64,000 nt of DNA from Rhodamnia argentea (GCF_020921035.1 NC_063151.1:7626001-7690000); one strand, 5' to 3'; numbered from the stretch's first letter, positions 23,101 through 37,905 are shown. Numbers and translations are program-made. The notes: a model not told the origin generated them from the sequence alone.

Positions 23101-26100
23101 CATTCAGCTCAACATGTTCCAAAAAGAATGTGATTACATCCTTTGTGAAGAAAAAGGAAGGTATCTTAAAATTTCCATTTTGATGATTCTAACGAAGTCA
23201 TGCTTAATAGGGAAGAATTCAGAGACTGCAGTAGTAACCTGTCCATCATATTGTCATTTCTTACTCTTTTAATTCTCCTTAATATCAGGCAAGGTCAACT
23301 TATCTGGTGTAATGGATGCTGTATACCCGGTAGATTTCATAAAGCTATCCAACATGTTTCACACATCTTAAGCATCTTAATCATTGCCATATTCATTTTC
23401 CTGTTGCTATAACCTGTTGATCCTCTAAGCGCAAACCTGTTATTTAGTACTTCTCCAAGCAATTTGGGTCTCACGGGTGGGAAGAATAACTTAAAGTGCC
23501 AAAAATATTTCCCAGTCATTAGATTACCTCCCAGTAAATATGTGTTCCCTGAGTCCAAGTATAGTAGGAGGTCGATGTCCTTTCTTCTGGTGGAATTCTT
23601 CTAGAAGGTTTCTCATCTTTATGGCTTCCTCCAGATAATTGTCCTATTAAACCGAGCATCGTAATTAAACAATCACTGGAGCCGCAAACTCTATTTTCTA
23701 AAAACCATACCTACTTGGTTCATATCAATTGTTTGAATAGCTTCACCACGAGTGAAAACTATGGCATGGTTTTGATTTTCAGGCTTTCCTTCTCCAATTT
23801 TCGGTGGACCAGGAAGTTTTATGCGGTAGATTTCCTGCAAAAAATTGCTATCAAACACTTGTGACGTAAATTGTAGATCAAATGCTTTTAAAGGAACAAC
23901 ATCCTATGAGGATGTTATACAAGTCACTGAACAGTGGTTTAAAGGTGAACTTGATGCTACAGTCTCCGAGAAGGATTTTGGCTTGAATGCTAGTTGAGGA
24001 TACAGCACAATATGAGCTGATTTTTCTTCAGTTCTGATCTTTTTCATTTCTTTCTGAAGATTGACACAATTTCCTTCTTTCAAGCATGACAAAAACTTTG
24101 AATGCAACTATCAATGTTTTCTTGAAAATGTATAACTCCTTACAAAAACTACACCAAGTTCTGCGATGTTACCTGATCTAAACGATTGACAGCTTTTACC
24201 AATATAGACGAATATGTCTTCCTAGGCTTGTCAGCCACAATCTCTTCTTTCTCCTCAATATAGGCAACACGAAGTGATGGATATCTTCAAGCCCTCATAA
24301 AACAAGGTAGTGTTAACAAACTACCAAAGTGACAATAATTTGAATACGTGGAATATGTAACAATTGGAGTTGCTTTTGTTAGTTTTTGTAGAACATTACC
24401 TTATCATCAACTCAAGGACATCTTGTGCATGGGGATCTCCAGAAGACTTTTGTAACCCATACATTTGACAGGATACTACATAAGTGAATTTTAGGTCCGC
24501 CAGAGCCTCAAGTTGAGCAGATAGTGCTGGATTTTCTCTCGCAACAGCATCGCAACCTTCAAGAATATCTGCACGGAAACAAGCAAAAGGAAAGAATATA
24601 GAAATGTGATCAAGGAGTGACTCTGGGGACGTCACCACCAGAAACGTTGCTCTAACTTGAACTTCAAGCTTAGATTATGAACCTTCCTCTCCTGCCATGT
24701 CGAGGAAAGCTTGAAGTTTTAAGGCTTCTCTGTAGTACATCATTCCACGGACTGCACACAACCTCAGAGGTTCAAATTAAAACTTGTAACTGTGTTGTAT
24801 GTATGAACTTTCATAGACTAAAACGGCATTAAATGAGGCAAACTTTACCTGTTCTGCTCAGCGTTTGCCCTCTGAAAGAAGCCCAATATCTCAGCTCTTC
24901 CTCCCTATTTTCATCTTTCAATCCTTCCACGTCTCCACAACCCATCCTTTCCAAGAAGTTTCTCCACTCATCTATGAAATAGAAAGGAAAATGTAAGCAA
25001 AAAGCTACACTTGAGAGAATCAAACGGCAATCACACAAAAGTGTCCTACATGGTAGAAACCTGGATAAATCTTTTTCATATAATAGATGATGGAAACTTC
25101 TCCTTGGCTGGAATGGAGCTCCTTCATCGAAAAGTTAATGTCTTCCATATAATGTGGAGTTAAAACACTGTCAAAGAAGAGGCATTGTCTCAGACAAGAG
25201 CCACAAGCAATTCTTTTTCAGCTGAAGTGAAGATATCAATTACATGACAGCAGAACAGAAATGATATACTATCCTATCATATTGAAAACTCTAAAAAGTA
25301 AAAATGTCTATACACTTCAAGAAAGTGATTGCACTATCTTATCTTCTTGATATGAATGATCCTCGAAATGTGTCTTATTTGCATCCTTGTTGTTTAACCA
25401 CCAAGGAGCTTCCAAAAAAGCTGTTATTCATTGTCCATTTGGATTAACATGCGTTTCCATTTCTTGAGAAACTATTCTTATGCTAGAAGTTCATTTTATT
25501 TCAACAGGACAAGAAGGTTAGGGCAAATAAAAGTTTCACCAAGATATAAGTCATGTCGCTCACTGCATAAACAGAGTTTACCTAAATGATAGCATGTTGC
25601 GCACTGTTGGAGCACTTGGCACATCCATAAAAAGAGAAGTAGCAAAGAATGATATCCGTCTTCGAGCTTGTAGATTGGAGGGTACATCAACTGCTGCATC
25701 TTTGGTGGTTAGCAAAAGATAGAAACGCTTGATCTGCCACACAAAGTCAAAATGGTCACATTTAATTACATGTACTTAACCACAAGCATGTGCAACATTA
25801 ATGCATACTTTTTGAACTAGTGAGAACAAATACTAAACTTGCTCTTACACAAAAGGCCAAGAAAGGTATATAAAAAACTACTGCATGGATTCATGTTTGG
25901 GGGGAAGAGGAGAGGGGGAACAGTAAATAAGATGTACCTGCTCATTCAAGGGGCCACTGTCTGGCAATGGGAAATGAAGAGAATCCTCACCAGCAGCTGA
26001 CTCGAATAACTCTGGCTCAATTCTTTCAGAGAAGTAAGGATACTCATCCTCTTTCTGTTGAGAAACGTTGAGTATATCCAATATTCTGGAAGCAGGTAAT

Positions 26101-29100
26101 TTCAATGAAGGAAAGCAATTGAAGTAGTTGAAAAATCAGTAGAGTGAATCGAACCAACCTGTCAGCATGTGTCATCATGTCATGGGTTGCAAGCTCGAAG
26201 ATGTCCTGAAGTACTTTCACAACCCGCCCACGATGGTTCTCATTTCCATCAAGCTAATATATGCAATCCATAACAGGAGGAGTGCTTCAGCTAGTAATCA
26301 GAACAAGTCATTCAAGAGGGTAAAGAATCAACTTCAGAACTGCGACAATTACCAAAAGTTCAAGCAAGTCAACAAATTTATCTCGCAGAGCTGGAAGGCA
26401 ACTCAAGTTGAAGTCCTTCAGAAGGGTTGATCCTCCGATGCTTGCATCAATTTCTTTGAGTATGCTAGATATTACCCTGATAAAGAATTTTGGAAACAGT
26501 CTAAAGCCCAGAATTAAGCAGATTCACAACCACAATCAATGTACAAGGACAGAGAAAGTAAAAATCCCTCTGAGCCTTTCTTAAATAAAGGCCACCAAAT
26601 AAAAATATTTATGAAGAACACCTATCATTCATCAGTAGAAACAGACATCTATTTATCAGTCAAAATTATTTCACGTCTAATTAACCCATCTATTCCCTAA
26701 TTTTGCATTATAACATTGCAAGCGGATTGGAACTGTTTCTTTGAACTACACGTGAGAAACTTAACAGACTACCATAGTCTACCACATTCCATACTAATTT
26801 TGGGAAAAAAGAATGGGCAAAACAATGAAGAGCTACGAAGTCTTAATGATGAGATCTGCATACCCCAACTCCTAAGAAATAGACTCATTAATTGTACTCA
26901 ACGTAAACAGTCAACGACATTATCTCTCTACCTTTTCTCTGTATTTCCAACAGCAAGAAGTTCGACGATGTACTTCATGGACTCAAAGCACTCTTGCACT
27001 GCATAGTACATGTTCTTATCCTTCCTTATTTTCCTATAAAGATTTTCATCCTTCCCCACAAAATCTTTAGCAATGCTCAATGCTGTTGAAAGCTTTCAAA
27101 AATGGGGTCAATTGTCAGTAGTGAACTGAGGCAGTTAAGAAAACTTGGAGAAAGATGCAACACAGTACGTGACAGTACCTTATTGGCTAGAAGAAAAACT
27201 GGCCAACAAACTTTTCCCAAAGGCTGCTCTCGGGCCATGGGCATCACCATCAAATCTACTTCCCTATTCCAAGAAGTGTGTTTATGTGATTACTTTTAAG
27301 AGGAGACCTTGAAAAGTACTCAGCAAAGAATAAAGCCAACCTATCACTTATCAAGTCCTCTAGTCGAAGCTTGCCAATAATTTCATTCCACACCACAGCA
27401 AATTTGGCAACATCACTTTTTTCATTCCCAGAAACCTGAGAATATTAACAGATTGGGGGTCATGATACTAATAAATATAATAATAATGATCATAACAATA
27501 ATAAGAAGTGGACAAAACGAAGTATAGAAGTGTCCAGGCCTCCTACCTTTCCAATTTGCTTATTGAAGTACCCTTTTCTTTTGCCCTTTTGCTTCTTTTT
27601 CGATGGTGGTATTATGCGAGCATTGAATGCAGAAGGCAAGGAATGGAATCTACTCCTTAGCATACCCAAAGTCCGGATCTACATTAAAAAAAAAAAGGGA
27701 ATTGAGACCTCTAAAAGATTTATTCCAGAGGAAAGCTATAAATCTTACCTCACCAAGATGATGCAGAATGCCATAGACACCACCAAAAATTGTACAGAAA
27801 ACAGAGTACCATATCTGAGCATCCATGAAATACACCTAAAGATAGAAATTAGATAAGAATGTCATGAATACATTATTTAATGTAAAGTTACGATCCAAAA
27901 AGAAACAAGGGCATCTATAAGTTTGATATATCTCAAGTTTAACAACCTTACTTTCCAATGTCACCGTAAGCTTATGACCAAAAAAAAAAAAAAAAAAAAT
28001 GTCACCGTAAGCTGGAAGAGTAGTGCTTTAGATATCAAATGATGATAATGTAATACCATTCAAGATTCAACAACTAGCCTAAAAAAAGTTCAAGCTAGAA
28101 ATTTGGACATAAACAAAGACTACTGCCCATTTGTTGGTGGATACTCACAACTATTACAGGTGCCCATATTGCCGAGATTGCACCAGCATTACTGCGAACT
28201 GGAAAATGACAAATACTTATTAGGTTTGCACTTCGAATATCAATTCCAAACTTTTAAACACGAATTCAAGAAGTATAGCATATCACCTTTGGGGAAAATT
28301 TCATGCCAATCATACTCCACACCAATTGTCATAATTTGTCTGGTTGGTGTGATCAGTGGTTTTATCTGCATTTTGTTCAATAATTTGGTGACAAGTGGCC
28401 GGTCAGTCATATTAAAAATAGTAGTAAAATCCTATAAAATCATATGCTACTATCTGCAACCTTTGCCCTCTAGAAAGCCAAAGTTTCATCTTTATTTGTT
28501 ATATGTAAGTGATCTTGCTGATTGCAGTTTCTCATCTCAGCTTACATTGATATTGCCGCACTCCAAATTATAGGAATGAGATAAAAAGAGATAGTTTATC
28601 TAACTTGAGCATGCTTGATAGTGCAGAAAATTACTGTACTCAACACTTAAAAAAATTAAGCATGATTAATAATCATAACTAGTTTTGACTTAAAAAAATC
28701 AAATAAGTCAGAAATCTCTTAATTAGCTAAGTAATGGTAATGTTACTTAATTTATTCATTATAAAAGGCATCCAAATATGAAATAAAATCTAATCTTGCC
28801 TATTCCATTGCTAAAAGCCTAAAACCTACCGATGATATTCACAGTTCTATACATGGCAAGAAAAAAATGTTGCTCAGTACTAAATACTCAGTCATGATCA
28901 AACAATATTTAATTTCATTTTCAGCAGTTAAAATGGTCGACAATTAAAATTCAGAACTTAAATTTTCAGCACTTAATTTTCAGTTTTACCAAACAGGTTT
29001 TATCCATGTCAAATAGCTGCAGGAATAAGCAGGCCAGAAATATAAGGAGCAACCGAGGACCAGTTTGGTACACATGTCATGAAATGCTTTCTTGTATAGT

Positions 29101-32100
29101 TGCAAAAACCAAGCAATAGATTTATGGAGTTGAGTGTTTTAAGCCAACGAATAATGTTCCTGCCATTGCACTTGGGATTATGCTACTCAAAGTTGACATA
29201 CGTAAAGTACTTAGTTACGAGAAGATCTTATGGACATTGTATTCAAACCACATTTTCATAGTAGTTCCATTATCGCTTTAGTCTTCATTCATTCTATCTG
29301 GGAAAATCCTTACCTCAAAAAAGTAACTGAATGAGAACTTGCTGGATAAGACCAGTAACCAGAAAAACGTATACCTACATCACAAGCAACCAATAGAAAT
29401 GATTACAGAAGAACTAATCCGCATGAAAACAAAGCTTCAACTGAGGGAAATAGAACATACTTCAACTGCGAAAGTTGGCTTTCTTGCATCCCACGTCCAA
29501 TAAATAGCCTAGGCTACAATAAGAGAAAGCTGACACTTGTGCAAAAATCTACTGACGTAATTCACTTAAATAAACATGTCATGCATTATATAAGGGAGAT
29601 TTCAATGAGTCATCATGTCAAATACAGCTGATCAGGACAATCAAGATCCACTACACTGTAGTCAAACTGGTAGTTACTGATATTCATAGCAAAGTTGACA
29701 TCATAGAGAGTCAAATGATGAATGATCAATGCCATAGCAAAGAGGAAATTAAACCTAATCTTGAGTCCTGCAAATATCTGAACTAGTGGACTCAGTGTTT
29801 TGACTATACATCTATTGTCGATAAACATTTTGATGGTAAACATGATGATTGTATGAGAAGGGACAAATTTTCAGAAAGCAAAATCATCACTATTCAGCAA
29901 ATCATGGAAATAAAGTACATTGAGAGAGAATTCAACAGGAACTCAGTTTCCGTTTACTATAATCACCCATATGAGTTTTCTGGTGTTCTTTAGAGTCACA
30001 TGTTGCAAGGTCAACTCAAAAGTAACAAGAGAATGATAAGTTCAAAAGAATTCTTGTATTTCTATGACATATGATGCTATCGTTCCCAATCCCTTGACAT
30101 ACAGTCAACATGAGCTATTTATGCTGCTGAATACAAAATGGCTTTGTTGAGAGGTCTTAGGAATCGAGAAGTACCTCAGTGAAAAAAACCACATGTCTGC
30201 ATCCTGAATTACCTTTTCTCTCGGGACATTCTCTAAGACAAGGTCTATAATCTTTTCATTTACATACTACCAGTATCTACCAAATATCAAGACACTACTA
30301 GTTCCATTGTCAACTGCAACCAATCGGACAATTGGATCTGTTGGTGCCATAAATTATACGACTGCACCAGCACATGACTGGATCCGAATGCAACATTTCC
30401 TAAGCATAAATAGAGAATGTAATAAGAACAACCAGTAAATAAGTTAATAAGCCTACCTGTGTCCACCAAGACAGTATTCTGCATATACAGCAGTTTGAGA
30501 CTTCGATATACTTGCTAACGGCAGGAACAAAGAACAACACCATCTGGACAGCATTAGACATCATATATATTCCAACAGCAATCATGTATGGCGAAAAGCA
30601 CAATTCTTTGAGCCAGCTCCCACTTGGCATGGAATAACAAGTATATTTTCTTCTTGACTTAGCATAACATGTAGGAAGAATTATTGTCCACACTGCAGAA
30701 ACTGCCAGGTTCAACCAATGTCTCTTCCGTTCCGATGAACCCTTAGTGTACCGCACTTTCCATGTAAAGGCAATGTCAATAACAGCTGCAGGCAAGATTT
30801 CTTCTCAGAATTCTACCGTTCACAAGTAGACCGTCACTGCATTAACTTTTAATAGAAATCCATGATAGCATTGTTGATAAAGTAGATCAATAGTAAGAGG
30901 CAACCAATCTATCTAACTTTGGAGTAACAAAGATTTCTTCTCAGAATTCTACCGTTCACAAGTAGACCGTCACTGCATTAACTTTTAATAGAAATCAATG
31001 GCAGCATTGTTGATAAAGGTAGATCAATAGTAAGAGGCAACCAATCTATCTAACTTTGGAGTAACAAAGTCATGTAAAGTTCTTAAATATACATGCTGAC
31101 AACATCTTTTAGCTTTTCTGATAAAAGCTCAGAGTGAATTCACATACTAAAATTGCCTGGCTGTTGAGGGAAACCCTTTCTTAAATAATGTGATGACAAA
31201 AAAGGAGTATGCTTTAGCTGATGAAATATTGCTTCTCAGTTTAGTAACTTGTAATATTTGGTCTACAAAGTGTTGAAGTATGTCCCACATTACTTAACAA
31301 CGGGTCCTAAATGCTCTTATATTCATGTAGTCTCCCTCCATCTATTAGATTAAGCTTTGGTGTCGAACTTTCTAGCGTGGTATCGGAGCCAGTGCTAACC
31401 CTTTCACAAATGTGCATGGTAAAATTTCACGTGAATGTGCATAGTCAAAATTCCACATGCCGCTCATTATCCGGCTTGCATGTGAGAGGAGGTGTTAAAG
31501 TATGACCCACATTGCTCAACAACGGGTCCTAAATACTCTTTATATTCATGTAGTCTCCCTCCACCTATTAGCTTAAGCTATGTCAAACACTACATTTTGA
31601 CTAAATAATGCAGCCCCCTTTGAGAAACAAGTGTATGCCAAAAATTACTTCATTCTTGAGGGATGTTACATTTATCTACCTTTCTTAAGGAACGAAAAAA
31701 AAATGCTAAAGCTATGCATGGTGCTTGAGCAGATAGGAAGAATCATTAGGCAATCACAATCTTTACTTTTTATTAGAAGGCTGTAAGAGGAAGGAGGTGG
31801 GAGGTGGTAAGGGTATTTTCCAGAATCAGTTCTACTAGAATCCACCTCTTATTCTAGTCACTGATGGCTGCTTATCAGTTATTATCAGAGCAATTGCACT
31901 TGAAGGCATTGCGACGGGACTCCAGATATAATCAGTTATAAAGCGCATGCTTTTATCTGGAATGCTATACTTGCCCTCAAAATCAACACATGCAGCCAGA
32001 GACAGTCAAGACACATATAAAGATGAAGACAAGATGGAATACCAGACCTTGAAGGAGCTTAAGGAATGTAGAAGTAACGAAAATGCTCAAGACATCCTCA

Positions 32101-33821
32101 AATATTCCTTTGTCAAACAACTGAAGAGGAGATCCCAAATCATGACAGGCCATGATAATCATTGCCTAGAGAAAAAGAAAGATGAACTTATTAAAGAAGC
32201 AGCAGAACCATCAGAGGAAACAAGTCACCGGACTCCGGTAAAGATAGTAGACACACCTGGAGGATCAGGATTAAAAAACTCCACATTCTGTCAAAGCTCC
32301 TAAAGATTTGCCAAAATGACCGAATCTCCACAAAATTTGTCTTTCCCAACCATTTTGGTTCACGGGATTCCTCCTTAGAACCCTGTAAATAAATATACAA
32401 GCTGGAAAAGCAAAGTTGGGGGATATAAAGTTATGGAGCACTGGGTTGGGCTTGTTGTCTAAAGCTGAAAGGCCATATAAAGAAGGGAAAAGCTACATAC
32501 ATGTTCACTCAAGAGAAGTGATGAAGTGCACTCACCAAAAGAATACTGTGACAAGAAACATAAGCCACCACGCATTGATGTTTATCAAGGAATCTCCCAG
32601 TAAACCTACCCCATTTTGTTCAATATATTTCATATTTCATAGTGAGGCTAGCACGCACAGATTATTGACTTCACTATCATCCTAAAATCCTACATGTTTC
32701 TGCCAAGGCGAGAAGGCATATAAAACCCCTGAAATTTTCCCTTGCATGATAGCTGAGAAATGATGTACCATGAAATTATCTTATAGAATTTCAAACAATA
32801 TAAAAGATAAACCAGAGATGTCTCGATACTGTAAAGGCAAAACTTTAGCGAAAGTGAGAAGTGAAGAAACAGACACAAAAAGGAGGGACATGGGATGGGA
32901 TACAAGCAGGCTTAGCACCTCGTAAGTGAGGTAAAAGTAGGCTCTGTAAGTCAGCTTATCAAATGCTTGTGCCAAACTGAGAGCAAAGTTTAGTTACATA
33001 CAATGAAGCATATGCCTCAAAAAACAGAATGTGTGATTGTCTATTCTTAAAGACTGGAACATTTAACAACATGAAAAGGGGTAGTGTACAATTCAGACTA
33101 GTCAATAATGTTAATGATTTCTTCCCGATTTATCATAAGACTGATTAAAATGAAACAAATGCTGGCAGGACCAATGCAAAAGTAGTATAGCTTACCCCTA
33201 GTTCTTCATCACCATTATCTCCTTTATCCTTCTTTAGTTCAGCAGCATCATCTGAAACTTGGGGTTTCTGATGACTGCTTTGTGAAGGCTTTACACAGAA
33301 GTAATCATGGTCCAAACGCATGGGCCAACCCACTTCAAAACAATTGGGAGTCCTGCGGTTACATGTAAATAGTAACATACTTACACAAGTTTGGAAACTC
33401 TAGCTTTCAAGAACATTGATATGAAAAGCACAGATTATAACCAGAAGTACTCATTCAGATCATCATAGTTCCTCCAAGTGAAGTGGTGCGCTGTCCCATT
33501 TTTGTTTTTCTCGGCCTCCTAAATGTTTGCAAGACAAAAAAATTGTAAGAGATATAGGAGAGATCCAGACTATGGCATACAAAAGATCTAATGTACTTAC
33601 TTCATATATAACCCTGTAAATTGGGGTAACTACATTGTTCAGGAAAGACTCTGGCCCTCCTCCATAAGCTGGGATGACCTCTGATGTCAGACTGAGACCA
33701 CCAGTCAATATACCATGTAATTCATACGCCATCTGACCTTACAAAGACCAAATAACAAATGAATTCATCTTATGGCTGGGTGGGGCAATTAGTATAAGCA
33801 AGCAGCAAAGTAAAAAATGAA

Positions 33822-33866
<45 letters not shown>

Positions 33867-36800
33867 ATCCCAGTAGATTGACGTAGCTGTAGAAATCTAA
33901 GCTTGAACCTAAGATGGACTTTCAACATGTGCTCCAGGTAAATCAGATCAACGTTACAACTCGATTAAGGTTTCTGCTAACTGTGGTCTTAAGCAGTCAC
34001 TTCGTAAATTGCTTCATATTAGTCTACCCCACAAATGAATGTATGCAATTGAGGAAGCCGCATACAAAAACATACGACATGAATGTCACAAATAATTGTT
34101 CAAAGTCAACAAAGTATACCTTCCAGTGGAGACATCTCCCAAGAACTTTTTCATACAAAGTAAGCATTCAAAACCCCTAGATATCTGGCCCAGTCTGATT
34201 TTGGAAAAGCCTGAGAAATTAAACCTTCTTCTTGATTTGGCAATCAATTTTCATCTGTTCTTGGTTTGAAAGTCATTCGACACAAGATAATTTCCTAAAG
34301 AACTAACAGCAGGATCATTGTAACTAGCAAGAATCTGCACACCCCGAGAGATTTTACCAACTCAATTGTGGGTCAGGTTCCCTCTTTCGTTAGCAGGAAG
34401 AGGATGACTGTACAAAAAAAGACCTGTATAGTCCATCTATTTTAAGTAATGAAAATGACTATTTAATTCAGAGTTTCGTCTAACACCGTGTACACCCACT
34501 ATAATTAAGGGTTGCGTTCACTGTTGCACCGGATTGACATGAAATGGACAAGTTATTTACAACTAAGCGAACAGCATCTCCTTGTCTGCCAATTCAGAAC
34601 ATAAACATAAGATGAAATTGACTGCCAATTCAGAATTCAGAACATAAACATAAGATAAAATTGACTTACATGATGAAAAATATAACAGAGACACTCAGGC
34701 ATGAAGCGCAAGTTTGCAGCCTCCCCCCATATAAGAAGGTAAAGCCCTATGTACAGAAGTTTATACTGTTGTGCAACCTGTTTCAAATTAGGCAGTCTGC
34801 ATGCACACATATTAGCTTAAAAATACAATGAATTAGCCAGCTTTTCATAAGCAAAAGCAAAATTTCTAGAGGAAAGCGAATTTATAGGATATTATGGGTG
34901 ACAATAATTCCATGTGAAGGAACATGAAGGACTATGCTGACTCAGTCCGGAACAGCTCAGACAAGAAATCCTACCTGATATTGCTCTTTTTCCCCAAATA
35001 TTTGCACCAATTTGTGTAATTTTTGAAGAATTTCTTCATTAGCTTTTCTATTGCTGCATCTCCCAGCTAACCACATTAAAGAAGCACCCAATTAACATAC
35101 AAGCAATTAAATATCTGCAATTTATGAGTTCTAATACCTTTGAAACTGATGTCTGTTTCTGATCGTGCCTGACATGGGCATTAGCGAGGAGGAGGAGAAG
35201 ATGCTCCCTTTGGTTTGCCACATTCCCTTCCTGTGAAGAGTAAGTGACGAGTTAGAATCAATTTAAGACTGCATGTCCATCAGTGAACCATCACATCCAC
35301 TTTGCTTGCTCGATTTAAAGGATTTCCTAACATAACGCCAAAAATAAAATGCACCGGTCCAAGAATGTCACCATATCGTTAGTCACCTGAAATCCAAATA
35401 AACTTTGAAGAATATCAAATAAATCCACGGAAGCCACATCTTTCCGTGAATCTTCAAGAGAAGGGAGACCATCAATACTACGCAGTGCCGTAACTGCAGC
35501 TTTAATCTGTATCATCAAACATTTAGCATTGGTAACATTAGTGTAGTACTAATCCCCTAACGCACTAGCAAAATGAGGTAGATCCCTCTTTTCAAAAGAG
35601 TGGCATGTCCTTAAGACGAATGAGGCACGTCAAATCCCTTGTTTCAAAAGTTCTGGTGACAAGCCACTGAAAGATATCCACATAGATACACAATGTTTAT
35701 AAAGGAAGAACTTTTTCATGGAACCAGACCTCTGGGAGTTGCATAATTGCTTGCTGAGCACCTCCAGGATCGAGTGGGAGAATGTTATAGGGTACGTAGA
35801 AACTCCGATCAGCTGTAGCCTGCAGAACAAGAGAGGAAGAGAAAATATTCAGCACAAAAGAGCATATCCTATATAAACATACAAGTAGGACCCACCATCT
35901 CAGTGGCCAATTTGTAATCAACATCAATATATCCTATTACAGCGAAAGCATGGAGGAAGAGCATACCTGTGGGCCTGCTGCATCTGTTAAAGTCTTGAAT
36001 ACTTCAAACAACACTTGAGCAACTCTTCTTGCAATGGTCAATTTTTCCCTGTAATTGTCCAAAAATTAACTTTAGCGCGGGCAAGAAATCATAACTTGTT
36101 ACGCAAGCTGAACAGACATACTGCTGACATGAAACAAATTCGATCACAAGTCCTTACTTATTGTTTACATCAACTACTCCAATGTTCTTGATGATATAGT
36201 CCTTGTATGCATGATAAACACGTCTAAGTTCACGCATATCACTCGTTTCCCTACGTCTTGCTATGGTAATCTCTTCATCCTGAAATTCACAAAAGTTACA
36301 TTCAACATGATTGAGTCAGCATCTCTGCACAAAAATTGATGACTATCAATCATGAAAACAACACAGTCGATAAGAGCAAGAGCTCAACAGTGAGGGTGCA
36401 TAACCACGATAAATTCTAGGAATATAAGGGGAAAATAGTCGTCAACCCAAAGTTTCTTATTAATAGCCGTCTTCAAAGATTCACGGGGGAGGAGCAAGAT
36501 GCAACAACTACCTCTACAGAGGCCTTTTTTCGCTAAGTGGGAAAGTGATAGGATGCTCATACAGAACACTGGTGTTTAGATACTCAAGCTTCTACCTTCC
36601 TTTATCAGACCCAACATGAACTTTTTGTTTCCTACAACCGAAGAATAATACACATTTTGAACGAGCCATACCAGAGTCATCTATGTATAAATGAAACCAT
36701 GATTACCAAGCTGAAATTCTTTTTAGTTCTGAAATTTACCTAGATTTGTATGTATCCACAATCAAGTAAGGGGTAGAACTGATTAAAGTGACATGGTATA

Positions 36801-37905
36801 CAAGTTCAATGAAAGTGAACGTGGTAATTGAGGTATTGCGCAATCAATAGGTGGAGTCTTAGAGGTTAGACTGGCAGTATCAGACTTAAATTGATAACAT
36901 CATAGTCATTTAATACCATTTGATGATCGTGTAGCAATTATTTATCCTCATTTATCGAACGAGATTTTGTTGATCGATATCCTAACTCATCCCTATGCTA
37001 TCACTAAAGTTGGAGACAAGCTAAACTCCATTTTCAGAGAGTTAACATGTGCATGCGTTTACCTGTTCAAGTCGCTTTAGGAGAGAAGTTTTGAACTGCC
37101 GGACACCCCGTCCAATAGAATTACAGTCCATTTTGTGCGCTATCTCAAAAGCATAAAACCGGCCTGCCAAAATGCCAATGAGATCCAAATAAACAACACG
37201 AAAGATGCTTACAGCCCATGATCGAACTTCCATAAGCTACTGTGGTCCACCAACTCCAGAACCAGATAAAACATCACCATCACATGAAAGTTGGGATCAG
37301 TCAAAAAACTGAGCTTTCAACCTCCAAGATCTTTGATACTCCCTTTCTCTTTGACACAAAATTCGTAGATTTCAATTGCAGTTGTAACTTACCACCCAGA
37401 GTGCTATTGAACAAAACAAAATCTGGACCCTGTTCCACTTTGCATTGCTATATCGTGGAGTTTATTTTTAAGGGAACGCTAAATTGCCGTTAAAGTCTCC
37501 ATTCCGACATATCAGTCAACTAGTAATTACCAAACCTTTGACAAACACAGAATAAAGTAAAAGCTCACTCTTTATCAACAAGATGACCCGTGAAGATAAA
37601 CTTTGAACAGCTTACGAATTCTAAGACAAAATTTAAACTCCCTTACATATATAAGCAATGCGAGGCTCCTCGCGTTCTATCAAATTGGCGACGCGAAGGA
37701 ACCTCTGAATCTCTGGAGACAATGTAACGGGCAACCTCTCGCTGTCAAAGGGCTCCGGTCTATACTCATAATCACGGCCAAAAGTGAGAGACCTCGTGAT
37801 GGGCCTGGGTCTCGCGCTGCTGCTGCTGCTGCTAGCTTCTGCAGCAGCAGCATAACGCCGTTCATCCGCCGCGGGAACGAAATCTGCGGGCACAATCTCA
37901 GCCAT
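20152..37905 (-). CDS. CALS8: Callose synthase 8 (1,3-beta-glucan synthase, GSL4 type)
   Basis: A large gene with several dozen short exons; coding exons 1-3 begin 37,905-37,647, 37,163-37,063 and 36,279, and the last is 20,394-20,152. It makes callose from UDP-glucose at the plasma membrane. The N-terminus ([10 protein letters not shown]...PFDSERLP) and C-terminus ([14 protein letters not shown]...LAGKKNKKN) match my memory of Arabidopsis CALS8 rather than CALS5, 6, 7 or 12. Family blocks appear in order: [154 protein letters not shown] and a multi-pass C-terminal membrane region. I found every expected block and no stop inside an exon, so it looks intact. Repeats sit in its introns. Confidence 0.9.
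27957..28013 (+). mobile_element. Poly(A) micro-insertion 4, in a CALS8 intron
   Basis: AATGTCACCGTAAGCT (16 bp) occurs at 27,957-27,972 and again at 27,998-28,013. Between lie TATGACC and about 20 A. In the CALS8 transcript it reads as a T tract in an intron. Confidence 0.55.
30796..31068. repeat. 137-bp tandem duplication in a CALS8 intron
   Basis: The segment 30,796-30,931 is repeated head-to-tail at 30,932-31,068, with about three substitutions and one inserted G. It starts only about 10 bp from the intron acceptor (minus strand) of the exon that begins near 30,787. The duplication lengthens the intron and copies its acceptor-proximal sequence, but not the AG itself. Confidence 0.9.
31271..31594 (+). 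mobile_element. TRIM: miniature LTR retrotransposon in a CALS8 intron
   Basis: Two direct repeats of about 100 bp begin TGTTGAAGTATG (31,271) and TGTTAAAGTATG (31,493) and share CAACGGGTCCTAAAT and CATGTAGTCTCCCTCC. The first is followed at 31,378 by TGGTATCGGAGCC, an initiator Met-tRNA primer site with one change. The second is preceded by the purine run GAGAGGAGG. Only about 100 bp of non-coding DNA lies between, so the element has all replication signals but no gene: a terminal-repeat retrotransposon in miniature. It is antisense to the host gene. No clean target duplication is visible. Confidence 0.85.
33823..33863. repeat. (AT)n microsatellite in a CALS8 intron
   Basis: About 20 TA units in an otherwise ordinary intron. 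Confidence 0.95.
34586..34664. repeat. Short tandem duplication in a CALS8 intron
   Basis: A unit starting CTGCCAATTCAGAA and ending AAATTGA occurs twice in a row (34,586-34,621 and 34,622-34,664). The second copy is longer by an internal repeat of ATTCAGA. Confidence 0.8.
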
